Made by a program: the position numbers and the translations under genes
Assembly: GCF_900095795.1 (NCBI RefSeq)
Contig: NZ_LT608328.1
Coordinates: forward strand, 62,001 to 126,000
Source of the DNA: Petrimonas mucosa
GTDB taxonomy: Bacteria; Bacteroidota; Bacteroidia; Bacteroidales; Dysgonomonadaceae
Direction: 5' to 3'
DNA: 64,000 nucleotides
The notes under the pieces: generated by a model
Databases searched by the model: none
What the model was told of the DNA's origin: nothing
The model's input: only the letters and a program-made list of their open reading frames with translations
In this document: positions 9,092-17,955 of the stretch, in pieces
Position numbering within the stretch: the first letter of the stretch is position 1
Layout of the letters: each line of letters opens with the position of its first letter

Positions 9092-9886
9092 CTACCCATC
9101 TTGTTGTTCCGAAGCATTGCTTTCCGAGATGATGTAGTCGGCCACCTTTATCTTTTTAAACAACTCTGAAGCAAAGACAAACTCGTTCAGCTTCTCATTT
9201 TTGGCATCCATGATCCTGTCGCGTGATCCCTGCCACTCCAGTATGCCCTCGTTCAGAAAGATGATGTTGTCTCCGATATTCATCACCGAGTTCATGTCGT
9301 GAGAAACCACGATGGAGGTAATGCCGAAATCTGCCGTAATGTCCGAAATCAGTTCATCGATAAGCTGCGAGGTTTTCGGATCGAGCCCTGAGTTGGGTTC
9401 ATCGCAGAAGAGATACCTCGGGTTCAATGCAATGGCTCTTGCAATGGCAGCCCGCTTCATCATACCGCCCGATATCTCCGACGGATAAAGATCTGCCGCA
9501 TGTGAGAGGTTTACCCTTTCCAGACAGAATTCGGCACGTTTTTTTCTTTCTCGTTGATTCTTTCGCGAAAACATGTCCAGCGGGAACATCACATTCTCCA
9601 GCACCGTCTTGGAATCGAACAGGGCAGATCCCTGAAAGAGCATCCCCATGTCGCGGCGCAGCCGTTTCACCTCCCTCGCACGCATCTCGGTAATATTCCG
9701 GCCTTCATACCTGATCTCACCAGAACTGGGCTGTATCAAGCCGATAAGACATTTCAAAAAAACCGTTTTGCCCGAACCGCTCTTTCCGATGATCATATTC
9801 ACGGCTCCTTTTTTAAAGGAAGTCGTAATATCGTCGAGAACGAGACGTCCTTCGAATTCTTTGATTAAATTTCTTACCTGAATCAT
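9092..9886 (-). CDS. mlaF: MlaF-type ABC transporter ATP-binding protein
   Basis: ATPase of the Mla-type phospholipid transporter, on the cytoplasmic face of the inner membrane. The 264 residues contain Walker A GKSGSGKTVF near 34, the Q-loop in DMGMLFQGSALFDSKTV, the signature EISGGMMKR near 138, Walker B YLFCDEPNSGLDP near 159 and the switch His in VVSHDMNSV. The substitution of SGGM for SGGQ and the FQGSALFDS loop are typical of MlaF. It starts 19 bases after mlaE. No mlaD follows; the next gene is sufC. Confidence 0.88.
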   Translation of the reverse strand: MIQVRNLIKEFEGRLVLDDITTSFKKGAVNMIIGKSGSGKTVFLKCLIGLIQPSSGEIRYEGRNITEMRAREVKRLRRDMGMLFQGSALFDSKTVLENVMFPLDMFSRKNQRERKKRAEFCLERVNLSHAADLYPSEISGGMMKRAAIARAIALNPRYLFCDEPNSGLDPKTSQLIDELISDITADFGITSIVVSHDMNSVMNIGDNIIFLNEGILEWQGSRDRIMDAKNEKLNEFVFASELFKKIKVADYIISESNASEQQDG

Positions 9887-9905
9887 ATATCAAGACTTAT
9901 CTTTT

Positions 9906-10655
9906 TCAACCCATGACCAATTGCGTGAAAACCAAATCGGCAGCCAGTATCAGGATATTGTTGATCACAACCGAGTCGGTACTCGCTTTGCCCACCTCAA
10001 GTGATCCGCCTTTAACTCGATAACCGAAATAGGCGGAAACCGAAGCGATGATAAAGCCGTAAATCATCGATTTCACGATGGAGGTCCAGACAAAACTCTC
10101 CCGAAAGAAAAATTGAATTCCGTATATGTACGTTGAGACAGGGGGAGTTCCGGTAAAAAGGCAGATGATGTACCCGCCGAAAAGGCCAAGAAACATGCTC
10201 AATGCCACCAGTACAGGCATGAAGAAGACAAACGCCGAGACCTTGGGCATAATCAGGTAATTGGCCGAATTTACCCCCATAATATCCAGCGCATCTATCT
10301 GTTCCGTTACACGCATCGTGCCTATCTCGGAAGCGATATTGGATCCCACTTTCCCGGAGAGGATCAGACACATGATGGTGGAAGAGAACTCCAGCAGAAT
10401 AATCTCGCGGGAGACCACTCCCACCGTAAAGCGGGGCAGCAACGGCGAAGCCACGTTAATGGCAATCTGCATTACAATAACCGCACCGATAAAAAAGGAG
10501 ATGATCATTACCAGCCAGATGGAGTTGACCCCCAGTTTATACACCTCCTTCGAAAACTCCTTGAAAAATTCTCGTGCTCGGTCGGGCGGAGCCATCACTC
10601 TTCGCATGAGCTCGACATATTCGCCGATACTCTCTAAAGAACTTACAATGCTCAT
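9906..10655 (-). CDS. mlaE: MlaE-type ABC transporter permease
   Basis: Membrane subunit of the Mla-type lipid transporter that moves phospholipids between inner and outer membrane. The 249-residue protein has about five hydrophobic segments and the MlaE hallmarks: an amphipathic N-terminus (ESIGEYVELMRRV), the GKVGSNIASEIGTMRVTEQIDAL loop region near 130, and a C-terminus with VGKASTDSVV. The ATG at 10655 is chosen because the upstream extension has no family resemblance. A minus-strand -7 box (TATCTTTG) lies at 10677-10684, leaving a 5' leader of about 15 bases. Confidence 0.88.
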   Translation of the reverse strand: MSIVSSLESIGEYVELMRRVMAPPDRAREFFKEFSKEVYKLGVNSIWLVMIISFFIGAVIVMQIAINVASPLLPRFTVGVVSREIILLEFSSTIMCLILSGKVGSNIASEIGTMRVTEQIDALDIMGVNSANYLIMPKVSAFVFFMPVLVALSMFLGLFGGYIICLFTGTPPVSTYIYGIQFFFRESFVWTSIVKSMIYGFIIASVSAYFGYRVKGGSLEVGKASTDSVVINNILILAADLVFTQLVMG

Positions 10656-10676
10656 TACATCGGGAATTAACGTGCA

Positions 10677-10684
10677 CAAAGATA
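10677..10684 (-). promoter_or_regulatory. -7 box of the mlaEF promoter
   Basis: TATCTTTG on the minus strand, a full match to TAnnTTTG, 22 bases before the mlaE start. It lies back to back with the promoter of the metallopeptidase gene at 10744. No clear -33 element. Confidence 0.5.
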
Positions 10685-10743
10685 GGCAATGTTTTTCATT
10701 TAGATGATTTGAGGGGTAAAACAATTGGGAAAAATAATTGTAT

Positions 10744-10751
10744 TATCTTTG
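10744..10751 (+). promoter_or_regulatory. -7 box directly before the metallopeptidase gene
   Basis: TATCTTTG ends four bases before the ATG at 10756, so transcription should begin at or very near the start codon, giving a leaderless mRNA if this start is right. Confidence 0.5.
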
Positions 10752-10755
10752 CCCA

Positions 10756-11469
10756 ATGTATCAATACAACGACCAAGAACTGGGAAAGATCATCGTAAAA
10801 TCCAACATCCGGGCAAAGCAGATCATTGCCCGGAAAAGAGGGGATCATATCCAGCTGACCGTCCCGCCGGGGTTTTCCCCTGCAGGGCTTCCATCTGTTC
10901 TGAATGAGATGCGTCGCCGTTTGATGGAGATCTCCTCGCCCAAAGAGCAGCTGATCACCGAAGAGACCCTGCTGGAGACCTACCCTTTTACGGCAAGAAT
11001 ATCCAGGACACATCTTGTAGAAAAGGCAAAGATGCAGTTGAAGGGGAGAGAGCTGACTCTCCTCATCCCAGCCGGGTTCGAACTGGAACACCCGGTGTCT
11101 CAATTTACGGTCAAAGAGATGATCCGACATGCTTTGCGACACGAGGCCAAAAGGATCTTGACGGAGAAAACGGTCCGCTTCTCTGAAAAACACAACCTGC
11201 AGGTAAACGGAATCAGGATCAACAAAAGTGTAACACGCTGGGGGAGCTGTTCCCGTCTTAAGAGCATCAATTACTCCTTTTATACGATGCTGCTACCTGA
11301 AAAGCAGATCGACTACGTGGTTCTGCACGAACTGGCCCATACGGTTGAGATGAATCACGGCGAAAGATTCTGGAGGCTGCTCGACCATCTTTGCGGTGAG
11401 GATGCCAAAACCATCAGCCGATCGCTCAACAAGTTCGAGTCGGCCGCCTATCAGCTGTTGAAGCCATGA
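10756..11469 (+). CDS. YgjP-like zinc metallopeptidase (M48-like)
   Basis: A 237-residue cytoplasmic protein with no signal peptide. The zinc-binding HExxH motif is HELAH near residue 195, followed by the third ligand region NHGERFWRLL, as in YgjP/WLM-type metallopeptidases. The conserved TRWGSCS stretch about 30 residues earlier is a further hallmark of this family. The biological substrate of the family is not settled. The ATG at 10756 is preferred over an earlier in-frame start because the promoter's -7 box overlaps the region between them. It converges on the YihY gene with 7 bases between stops. Confidence 0.85.
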   Translation: MYQYNDQELGKIIVKSNIRAKQIIARKRGDHIQLTVPPGFSPAGLPSVLNEMRRRLMEISSPKEQLITEETLLETYPFTARISRTHLVEKAKMQLKGRELTLLIPAGFELEHPVSQFTVKEMIRHALRHEAKRILTEKTVRFSEKHNLQVNGIRINKSVTRWGSCSRLKSINYSFYTMLLPEKQIDYVVLHELAHTVEMNHGERFWRLLDHLCGEDAKTISRSLNKFESAAYQLLKP

Positions 11470-11476
11470 CTTGGTC

Positions 11477-13024
11477 CTACAGATCCTTCAACAACACATC
11501 GGTGGAAGATTCGTAAACCGACATGCGTGTATCCATCAAGGCATTCCAATGGCGGGCAAAATCCCCCTCCAGATCAATCAGAAAGTCTTCCGAACCCTCC
11601 TTGTCTATCCTCGCTATCAGGTTATTAACGGTAAGCAGATTGATATCGATAGCCGGCTGATAGGCCATGACACGTTCATCCTCCGGCGTGGGTGTAGGCA
11701 GAATCACCTGAAGCTTGTGAAGCTCGTCAATAATGTCATTGGTCAATTTGATGGGAACCTTGCATCTCATCGAGATCTGATCGGCCGTAAGCGGAGATTT
11801 TCCCTGGGCAAAGCGACGCACAATCACCGATGCGATCATGATGGTGAAGAAATCCCTGAAACGGCGACTGATATTTTTCGTCTCCCGGTCGAACGAGAAT
11901 TTGCGTACATTTTGCGCCGAAAAGGAGAGCTCGGCACCAATCAACACGATAAACCAGGACATCTGTACCCAGAGCAGCAATAGCGGAATGGCTGCGAAGG
12001 CTCCGTATATGGCATTGTAGTTTGCAATCCAGAGCTGTCCGTTCAGGTAGATCATCTGAAAAATCTGGATAGCGATACCCCCCACAATTCCGCCGATCAA
12101 CGCACTGCCCCATTTCACCTTGGTATTGGGCATATAGCGGTAGAGCAGTGTCAAGGTAATGATCATTACCAGGAAGGGTAGGATATTCAACACCTGGCTC
12201 ACTACCGGATCGAGGATATGGCTGAACTCACCAAACGGACCGGTAGATGCCTGAATGATAGCAGTAAGACTATAATTGAGCACTGCAAAAATCGGCAACA
12301 GCAGGATCAGTGCAAAATAGTCAACCGCTCTTCGCTGAATGGAGCGTCCCTTTTTTACTCCCCAGATACGGTTAAAACTGTTCTCGATATCCGAAAAGAG
12401 GAGAATGACGGTATAGAGCAGCAAGATAACACCGATACCGGCAAAAACGCCACCCTGGGCATGCTCCAGCGAGTTATTTACAAGCCCGATAATTGTCTCG
12501 ATAGTGAAAGAGGTGGTTCCTGAAATCGAGCCGTTTACATCCAGAGCGTCGGCTCTTCGCACGCTCTCCGCAATAATTGCCTGCGCAGCACCTTCAACAG
12601 AATCGGTCAGTATCGCAACAGTATCGGTGGTCGTTTTCGGTCCGGGCGGGGCAATTACCGATTCACTCTCCCCGCTGCTGAAAAAATCGAAAATCTGACT
12701 TTCGAGAATCTTTTCGAATCCGAATCCGCGTGCAATGGCAAACAGAACCGCCAGCATCGGAACGAGCGACAGGATTGTACGGTAGGTCAACGAACGGGAG
12801 CTGGCGCCAAGGTTCTGCTCCTGCACACCTCTTACGGTAAGCATGGTAACCTTGAGGACGTTGTGCAGAACGTTCTTCTTGTTGGAGAAATTCTCGGGGT
12901 TCAACCGCCAGATTTCGTAGGAGAGGAAGTGAATCCACTCCTTTACCTGAAACCTGATCCTTTCGAACAGTCCCGATTTTTCCTCCTCTTCAGGCTTCGA
13001 AACTCTTTTTTCCCTTCTCAACAT
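11477..13024 (-). CDS. YihY/BrkB family inner-membrane protein
   Basis: A 515-residue membrane protein. An N-terminal cytoplasmic tail precedes SRSLTYRTILSLVPMLAVLFAIARG (first membrane helix), then about five more helices, including VILLLYTVILLFSDIENSFNRIWGV with the family motif around the FNRIWGV segment. After the last helix (WFIVLIGAELSFSAQN) a roughly 140-residue soluble tail resembles a winged-helix region (SPLTADQISMRCKVP). The family was once called ribonuclease BN by error; its true role is unknown. Bacteroidota members commonly have this long tail. The gene starts just downstream of rnpB on the same strand. Confidence 0.88.
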   Translation of the reverse strand: MLRREKRVSKPEEEEKSGLFERIRFQVKEWIHFLSYEIWRLNPENFSNKKNVLHNVLKVTMLTVRGVQEQNLGASSRSLTYRTILSLVPMLAVLFAIARGFGFEKILESQIFDFFSSGESESVIAPPGPKTTTDTVAILTDSVEGAAQAIIAESVRRADALDVNGSISGTTSFTIETIIGLVNNSLEHAQGGVFAGIGVILLLYTVILLFSDIENSFNRIWGVKKGRSIQRRAVDYFALILLLPIFAVLNYSLTAIIQASTGPFGEFSHILDPVVSQVLNILPFLVMIITLTLLYRYMPNTKVKWGSALIGGIVGGIAIQIFQMIYLNGQLWIANYNAIYGAFAAIPLLLLWVQMSWFIVLIGAELSFSAQNVRKFSFDRETKNISRRFRDFFTIMIASVIVRRFAQGKSPLTADQISMRCKVPIKLTNDIIDELHKLQVILPTPTPEDERVMAYQPAIDINLLTVNNLIARIDKEGSEDFLIDLEGDFARHWNALMDTRMSVYESSTDVLLKDL

Positions 13025-13029
13025 ACCGT

Positions 13030-13040
13030 CAAAATAAAAA
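13030..13040 (-). terminator. U-rich end after rnpB
   Basis: Read on the minus strand, TTTTTTATTTT follows the closing P1 stem of the RNase P RNA and should end transcription. It lies only a few bases before the YihY start. Confidence 0.5.
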
Positions 13041-13420
13041 AGCAGCGGGCCTATAAGCCGGGTTCTGTATCCCGACAGGCGGGATGTTTGTCATTTATCT
13101 GCGAGACAGTGTCACCACTGCTCTTTAGCGACCTACCCCTCGGCATCGGGCGAGCAACCCTACATATCCGATATACATGGTCTTGCAACCCATAAGGCGT
13201 ACGGCATACCGTGTTGCCACGATACCCGGTGAGCTCTTACCTCACCTTTTCACCCTTACTCCGTAATCTCACGAGAAAACGGGGCGGTTATTTTCTGTTA
13301 CGCTACTCTACCCTCGCGGATAGCTTCCCGTTAGGAAGTATGGTGCTCTATGTTGCCCGGACTTTCCTCCCCGAATCGCGACAAGCGCCGGAACCGGAGC
13401 GACAAACCGGCCTGCTGCTT
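13041..13420 (-). ncRNA. rnpB: RNase P RNA, bacterial class A
   Basis: Catalytic RNA that removes the 5' leader of precursor tRNAs. On the minus strand the conserved GAGGAAAGTCCGGGC (P4 5' half) lies about 50 bases from the 5' end, and ACAGAACCCGGCTTATAGGCC-like sequence lies at the 3' end, with the P4 partner and the usual tail. The ends pair as P1 (GCAGCAGGCC with GGCCCGCTGC). A -7 box (TACTTTTG) at 13424-13431 places the 5' end near 13420. Length of about 380 bases is normal. The exact ends are estimated to within a few bases. Confidence 0.95.
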
Positions 13421-13423
13421 TTG

Positions 13424-13431
13424 CAAAAGTA
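13424..13431 (-). promoter_or_regulatory. -7 box of the rnpB promoter
   Basis: TACTTTTG on the minus strand matches TAnnTTTG and lies just before the mapped 5' end of the RNA. Confidence 0.5.
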
Positions 13432-13539
13432 GTAATAAGTAACGATTTTAGTGCGCTTTTTTGCACTTTTCTCTTCTAAAGAGTTATGCCAATGCTGTCA
13501 AAACGACATCAGACAACTGCAGGTTGCGCCTTGCCACGG

Positions 13540-14394
13540 TCAGACCGTATATTGGGAAAACTTGTGCATAAAAGAGTCGTAATAGGTTTTCGATACGGGA
13601 AGATCGGGCGTATCCTCAGCATCCAGCTCCAGCACAATCCCGCCCTTCTCCTTTTTGAGGATCTTTACCTTCTCCATGTTGACAATATAGGAGCGGTGAC
13701 AACGCACAAGGGGTGTATCTTTTGTCAGGTTCTCCTCCATCCATTTCAAGGAGTTGCGAAGCAGAAAACGTGATTGCCTCGATTTATTCAGGTAGTAGAT
13801 GGTGGTGTAATTATCGGCAGATTCAATGTAAAGCAGATTCTCCAGGGCGATGGAGATTTTCAGGTCACCCTTCTCGTCGGGAAACACAACCACACTCCTT
13901 GCATGTAGTTCACCATTTTTCTCCTGCCCCATGGTAGCCAGCAACATGCTCTTCTCCTTCCATGAGAAGTAGAGCCACGAAATGGCATAGGGCAGCAGCA
14001 GCACCAACGCTGTATTTACAGCACTCTGATGAAAGATCTCCATGAAGTCCCTGTCGGCACCCTCTTTGGGTACAAACTTGGAAAAAAGCGAATAGAAGAC
14101 CGCCATGGCCAGCACCTCGCACAAGATCCAGAGAGCGTATTGCCAGTAAAGAAGATCGTTTTTCCTCGAATAGAGGGCAAGAATCACGCGGCTGACCACC
14201 ACCACCAGCATCCCGGTAAGGATAATCAGGCTGGAAAAAGTGAAGTACTTTAAATCGGAGATGGCCGGATACCATGATCTTGAACCGAAAGGCTGAAAGA
14301 TATTGATGAATAGCAGGGCAAAAACCGCAGTGAATACAATCATTTTCACCGTGTTGCTTTTTTCATACAAGTATGCGGGTATCTTTCCGTTCAT
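13540..14394 (-). CDS. Membrane-anchored LytTR transcription regulator
   Basis: A 284-residue regulator. The first 150 residues form about four membrane helices (for example VFALLFINIFQPFG and SLIILTGMLVVVVSRVIL), with no histidine kinase or receiver domain. From about 165 the LytTR DNA-binding domain begins (VVVFPDEKGDLKISI), including LLYIESADNYTTIYY and LVRCHRSYIVN, both core LytTR motifs. It probably senses a membrane or envelope signal and binds DNA from the membrane. It is monocistronic with a good promoter at 14423-14454. No target is evident in the window. Confidence 0.85.
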   Translation of the reverse strand: MNGKIPAYLYEKSNTVKMIVFTAVFALLFINIFQPFGSRSWYPAISDLKYFTFSSLIILTGMLVVVVSRVILALYSRKNDLLYWQYALWILCEVLAMAVFYSLFSKFVPKEGADRDFMEIFHQSAVNTALVLLLPYAISWLYFSWKEKSMLLATMGQEKNGELHARSVVVFPDEKGDLKISIALENLLYIESADNYTTIYYLNKSRQSRFLLRNSLKWMEENLTKDTPLVRCHRSYIVNMEKVKILKKEKGGIVLELDAEDTPDLPVSKTYYDSFMHKFSQYTV

Positions 14395-14422
14395 GATAAA
14401 ACTGCAGGTTCACGACCTGATG

Positions 14423-14454
14423 CAAAAATAGTTTTTTATTGAAGAATGACCAAA
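14423..14454 (-). promoter_or_regulatory. Promoter of the LytTR gene
   Basis: On the minus strand TTTG (14454-14451), a 20-base spacer and TATTTTTG (14430-14423) match the Bacteroidota consensus. The -7 box is 28 bases from the ATG. Confidence 0.65.
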
Positions 14455-14595
14455 TGAATTGGGGGAATCTGGCTGAAAATTTCACCCCTCTATCTCCGTT
14501 TTTACCCCATATAGCGACTCCTGCCACATCGTGGCCTACAATCTCCCATTGATTTGCAGATGCCCGCAAAAGGAGATTTCTTTACCAAAAAAAAG

Positions 14596-15699
14596 ATGAA
14601 CTACTGCCAACGATTCGCCGAACTGATCAACCTCTACAGGCAGGGGACCGATTGCTCCATGGCCGACACCAAAACGGCCATCCGTTTCTTTCCTTTCGGA
14701 AGTGCCTTGCGACCGGAGACATTGCTGCCAAACGACAAAGCCATTGAAGAGAACTACTCCTTTGAATATCCGGTATTCCTGGCCTCAGACAACCGGAAGC
14801 ACGACGAGGCAATCCTGTTGCTGCACGGATTGAACGAACGTAACTGGAACAAATACCTTACCTGGGCAGAATATCTGTGCATCAATACGGGAAAGCCGGT
14901 CATCCTTTTTCCTATCGCATTCCATATGAACCGGTCGCCAGCTTCGTGGTCAACCCCGAGGGCTCTCGCATCCCTGCTGAACTTCAGACGAAGAAAATAC
15001 AATGACGACCGCTCCATCAGTTTTGCCAACGTAGCATTGAGCGACCGGATCAGCCAGAATCCGGAGCGCTTCTACATGTCAGGAAGGCAAACCTATAGCG
15101 ACCTGATCTCTCTCTTTGAGACAATCAAGAGCGGCAGACATCCCCTATTCAGGGAAGATACCCAGATCGATATCTTTGCTTACTCCATCGGAGCATTTCT
15201 TGCACAGGTGGCGCTTATGGCAAACCCCGGAAAGCTGTTCTCCCATACACGGCTCTTCATGTTCTGCGGAGGAAGCATATTCCGGTCGATGCATGGCATC
15301 TCCCGAAGCATCATGGACAGGGCTGCCTTTGAAAAACTGTACGACTACTACATTCATGTCTTTGGCTCGGAATCGGACGACAAATGGTCTCGAGACGAGG
15401 CATTCAACGCATTTTACCGGATGATTTCGCCCGACAGGTTCCGGGCACAACGCGAGGCTTTCTTTGAACAATCGGGTGAGAGAATCAAGGGTATTGTGCT
15501 TGCCCGGGACAGGGTAATTCCATACCAGGGGGTAGAGGAAGCACTTGGAGAAAAGAAGGCGAAGGAGCGGATCGAACTGCTGGATTTCCCCTTTCCCTAC
15601 TCCCATGAAAACCCTTTTCCTGCAAATTCCAGCGATATCTCGTCGGTCAACCGCTTTTTCACCGATGTCTTTTCCCGTGCAGCCAGTTTTCTGGCATAA
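14596..15699 (+). CDS. Alpha/beta hydrolase-like protein (DUF6051 type)
   Basis: A 367-residue protein without signal peptide. It has an alpha/beta hydrolase layout: an oxyanion-side strand AILLLHGLNERNW near residue 75, a nucleophile elbow FAYSIGAFLAQ near 195 with Ser in YSIGA, an acid-bearing region KGIVLARDRVIPYQG near 300, and a late His in PYSHENPF near 340. This resembles the DUF6051 proteins of Bacteroidota, a recollection rather than a search result. Substrate is unknown. An in-frame ATG at 14560 is an alternative start; 14596 is chosen because the following sequence looks conserved. Confidence 0.65.
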   Translation: MNYCQRFAELINLYRQGTDCSMADTKTAIRFFPFGSALRPETLLPNDKAIEENYSFEYPVFLASDNRKHDEAILLLHGLNERNWNKYLTWAEYLCINTGKPVILFPIAFHMNRSPASWSTPRALASLLNFRRRKYNDDRSISFANVALSDRISQNPERFYMSGRQTYSDLISLFETIKSGRHPLFREDTQIDIFAYSIGAFLAQVALMANPGKLFSHTRLFMFCGGSIFRSMHGISRSIMDRAAFEKLYDYYIHVFGSESDDKWSRDEAFNAFYRMISPDRFRAQREAFFEQSGERIKGIVLARDRVIPYQGVEEALGEKKAKERIELLDFPFPYSHENPFPANSSDISSVNRFFTDVFSRAASFLA

Positions 15700-15746
15700 T
15701 CCTCTACCTTTTTTCATAGATTTTCTGATATTAGATCTTTTATTTG

Positions 15747-15754
15747 TATTTTTG
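15747..15754 (+). promoter_or_regulatory. -7 box of the GH29 gene promoter
   Basis: TATTTTTG matches TAnnTTTG. It lies about 130 bases before the chosen start, so the mRNA has a long leader holding two hairpins (15768-15832). A weak -33 (TCTG) sits at the right spacing. Confidence 0.45.
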
Positions 15755-15767
15755 GAATCGAAAGGTT

Positions 15768-15832
15768 GGAGACTCCATTCCACGGAGTCTCCTTTCAACA
15801 CTACCTTCTCCACCATCAGAAGTGTCTGATGG
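15768..15832 (+). repeat. Two hairpins in the GH29 leader
   Basis: First hairpin: GGAGACTCC (15768-15776) with GGAGTCTCC (15784-15792), loop 7. Second hairpin: CCATCAG (15813-15819) with CTGATGG (15826-15832), loop 6. Both arms are perfect. No run of T follows, so a simple terminator is unlikely. They may stabilise or regulate the leader. Confidence 0.45.
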
Positions 15833-15886
15833 GATGTTAACGTTGGAATGAAAAAATCAACAATAAACGACTTTATCAGAAAATCT

Positions 15887-17260
15887 ATGAAAAAAGGAAT
15901 CACTCTGCTGCTTGCATTACTCGCATTCACAACACTCTCTGCACAGTATCAACCCGACTGGAACTCGCTCGACAAAAGGGAAATACCTCAATGGTGGAAA
16001 GATGCCAAGTTCGGAATCTTTATCCATTGGGGAGTCTATTCTGTACCCGCCTACGCACCGGTGAACGAGGTGGATGGAGTGTACGAGAAATATGCCGAGC
16101 ACTATTATAACCGGCTGTTGTCAGGCAACAAGTTCTTCAAGGATTTTCACACCAAACATTATGGTGAAGAGTTTAGCTATGCCGACTTTGCACCCATGTT
16201 CAAGGCGGAATATTTCAACCCCGACGAGTGGGCTGAACTTTTCCGCGAGGCCGGAGCCAAATATGTGGTGCTCACCTCAAAGCATCACGACGGGTTCTGC
16301 TTGTGGCCCAGCACGCATTCCCCACGTTGGAACAGCATGGTGACGGGACCGCATAGCGACCTGATCGGAGAGCTCTCCACCTCGGTCCGGAACTCCGGTC
16401 TCCGTTTCGGGCTCTACTATTCATTGCTGGAATGGGCTCACCCGTTGTACTCCAAATCCACCATCGAAGAGTGGGTAGATACACACATGATTCCACAGAT
16501 GAAGGAGCTGGTAAACAATTATCAACCCGAGATCATCTTTTCGGACGGAGAGTGGGACTACGACAGCAAAACCCTGAAAAGTGAAGAGTTTCTGGCCTGG
16601 CTCTACAACGAATCTCCCGTTAAAAACAGCGTTGTGGTGAACGACAGGTGGGGCAAGGAGACCCGGAGCAGACATGGAGGCTACTATACCACCGAGTATG
16701 ATCTGGTACACAGTCAAAAGGGAATCGGCGACAAGGCAGACCACCCATGGGAGGAGAGCCGGGGTATCGGCACCTCATATGGATATAACCGTTTTGAAAC
16801 AACAAAACACTACCTCTCCTCCAAACGGCTGATCGATATCCTTATCGACAAGGTGACCAATGGTGGAAACTTTCTATTGAATATCGGTCCGGATGCTACC
16901 GGCATGATTCCGGTAGTTATGCAGGAAAGACTGCTCGATATCGGAAAGTGGCTGAAAGTAAACGGAGATGCCATCTACTCCTCACAGCCGTGGAGAAGTC
17001 CCAACAAGCCCAAGGAGGGGAATCTGCACTTTACCCGGAAAGATGGAAATCTATATATCATATTGAAAAAGTGGCAAAAGGATCCCATCATTCTCACCGG
17101 ACTGAAAAGCGCTGGAAAAGCAGAACTGCTGGGTTATAAAGGGGATTTGAAGTCGACCCTCCAACAGGGGAAGTTGACGATTACACTTCCCCAGCTAACT
17201 GTCGACGAGCTGCCTTGTGAACATGCCTGGGTGATCAAGGTCACGAACTTTGCGGAATAA
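15887..17260 (+). CDS. Alpha-L-fucosidase, GH29
   Basis: Exported glycosidase that releases alpha-linked fucose. The 457 residues begin with a signal peptide (MKKGITLLLALLAF, cut near LSAQ). GH29 motifs follow: KFGIFIHWGVYSVPAYA near 35, VVLTSKHHDGFCLWPS near 126, and the nucleophile Asp in IIFSDGEWDY near 207. A C-terminal beta-sandwich closes the protein. The start at 15887 gives the cleanest signal peptide; an ATG at 15848 is in frame. It sits just before the sigma/FecR/SusCD cluster, which suggests a fucosylated substrate for PUL 1, but it has its own promoter. Confidence 0.9.
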   Translation: MKKGITLLLALLAFTTLSAQYQPDWNSLDKREIPQWWKDAKFGIFIHWGVYSVPAYAPVNEVDGVYEKYAEHYYNRLLSGNKFFKDFHTKHYGEEFSYADFAPMFKAEYFNPDEWAELFREAGAKYVVLTSKHHDGFCLWPSTHSPRWNSMVTGPHSDLIGELSTSVRNSGLRFGLYYSLLEWAHPLYSKSTIEEWVDTHMIPQMKELVNNYQPEIIFSDGEWDYDSKTLKSEEFLAWLYNESPVKNSVVVNDRWGKETRSRHGGYYTTEYDLVHSQKGIGDKADHPWEESRGIGTSYGYNRFETTKHYLSSKRLIDILIDKVTNGGNFLLNIGPDATGMIPVVMQERLLDIGKWLKVNGDAIYSSQPWRSPNKPKEGNLHFTRKDGNLYIILKKWQKDPIILTGLKSAGKAELLGYKGDLKSTLQQGKLTITLPQLTVDELPCEHAWVIKVTNFAE

Positions 17261-17327
17261 TTCTCCCTCCCTGGCCGCTTCTTCCTCGTAGATACCTGGG
17301 TTTCATCTTACATTTCGGCAGATGTGA

Positions 17328-17891
17328 ATGGATGCGATTTCGAGACATAAAAGCGAGTTTGAAAAGATCTATCTATCCTACTACTCGAGGATGAAACGGT
17401 TTGCACAGGAGTATGTGATCCGCGAAGAGGATGCCGAAAATATCGTGCAGGATCTATTTCTCGATTTGTGGGAACAGAACATTGAGTTGCTCTCGCACTC
17501 CAATCTCTTTGCCTACCTGTTTACTTCCGTGAAGAACAGGTGTATCGACTTTCTCCGGCACAAGACAACCGTGCGTAACACTGCGCAGAAATTACAGGAC
17601 GACTATACAAAAGCCCTGCAGATTAAGTTTCAATCCCTGGAAGCATTCGATGAGCAGCTGTTTTCTGAACCCGATATTGAAACGGTCATTCAAAACGCTA
17701 TCGAAAGCCTGCCTGAGAAATGCCGGGAAATTTTTGTTTTAAATAAAATTGAGGGGAAAAAGCAAAAAACCATCGCACAGGAACTGAATATCTCTATTAA
17801 TACCGTGGAAAACCAAATGGCAATAGCCTACAAAAAACTAAAAGAGATACTAAAAGATCACATCCCTTTACTTATTTTTTTGCTTGCTTAA
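17328..17891 (+). CDS. ECF RNA polymerase sigma factor of PUL 1
   Basis: A 187-residue extracytoplasmic-function sigma factor of the FecI-like group typical of Bacteroidota. Region 2 is seen as YYSRMKRFAQEYV...AENIVQDLFLDLWE (about 18-52) and SVKNRCIDFLRH near 67. Region 4 is AIESLPEKCREIFVLNKIEGKKQKTIAQELNIS (about 127-160) with its helix-turn-helix and the NTVENQMAIAYKKLKE segment. It should recruit polymerase to the downstream SusC operon when the FecR protein next to it lets go. A T-rich stretch follows the stop. Confidence 0.93.
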   Translation: MDAISRHKSEFEKIYLSYYSRMKRFAQEYVIREEDAENIVQDLFLDLWEQNIELLSHSNLFAYLFTSVKNRCIDFLRHKTTVRNTAQKLQDDYTKALQIKFQSLEAFDEQLFSEPDIETVIQNAIESLPEKCREIFVLNKIEGKKQKTIAQELNISINTVENQMAIAYKKLKEILKDHIPLLIFLLA

Positions 17892-17955
17892 TTTTTTTTG
17901 TTTTTTCTTGGTGGTTTTTTCACGTTCGATCGTTAATTAATAAAGCAGAAAAAGA

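Noticed and set aside
13450-13467. AGTGC/GCACT hairpin between the LytTR gene and rnpB
   Set aside because: Short stem; possible weak terminator but not convincing on either strand.
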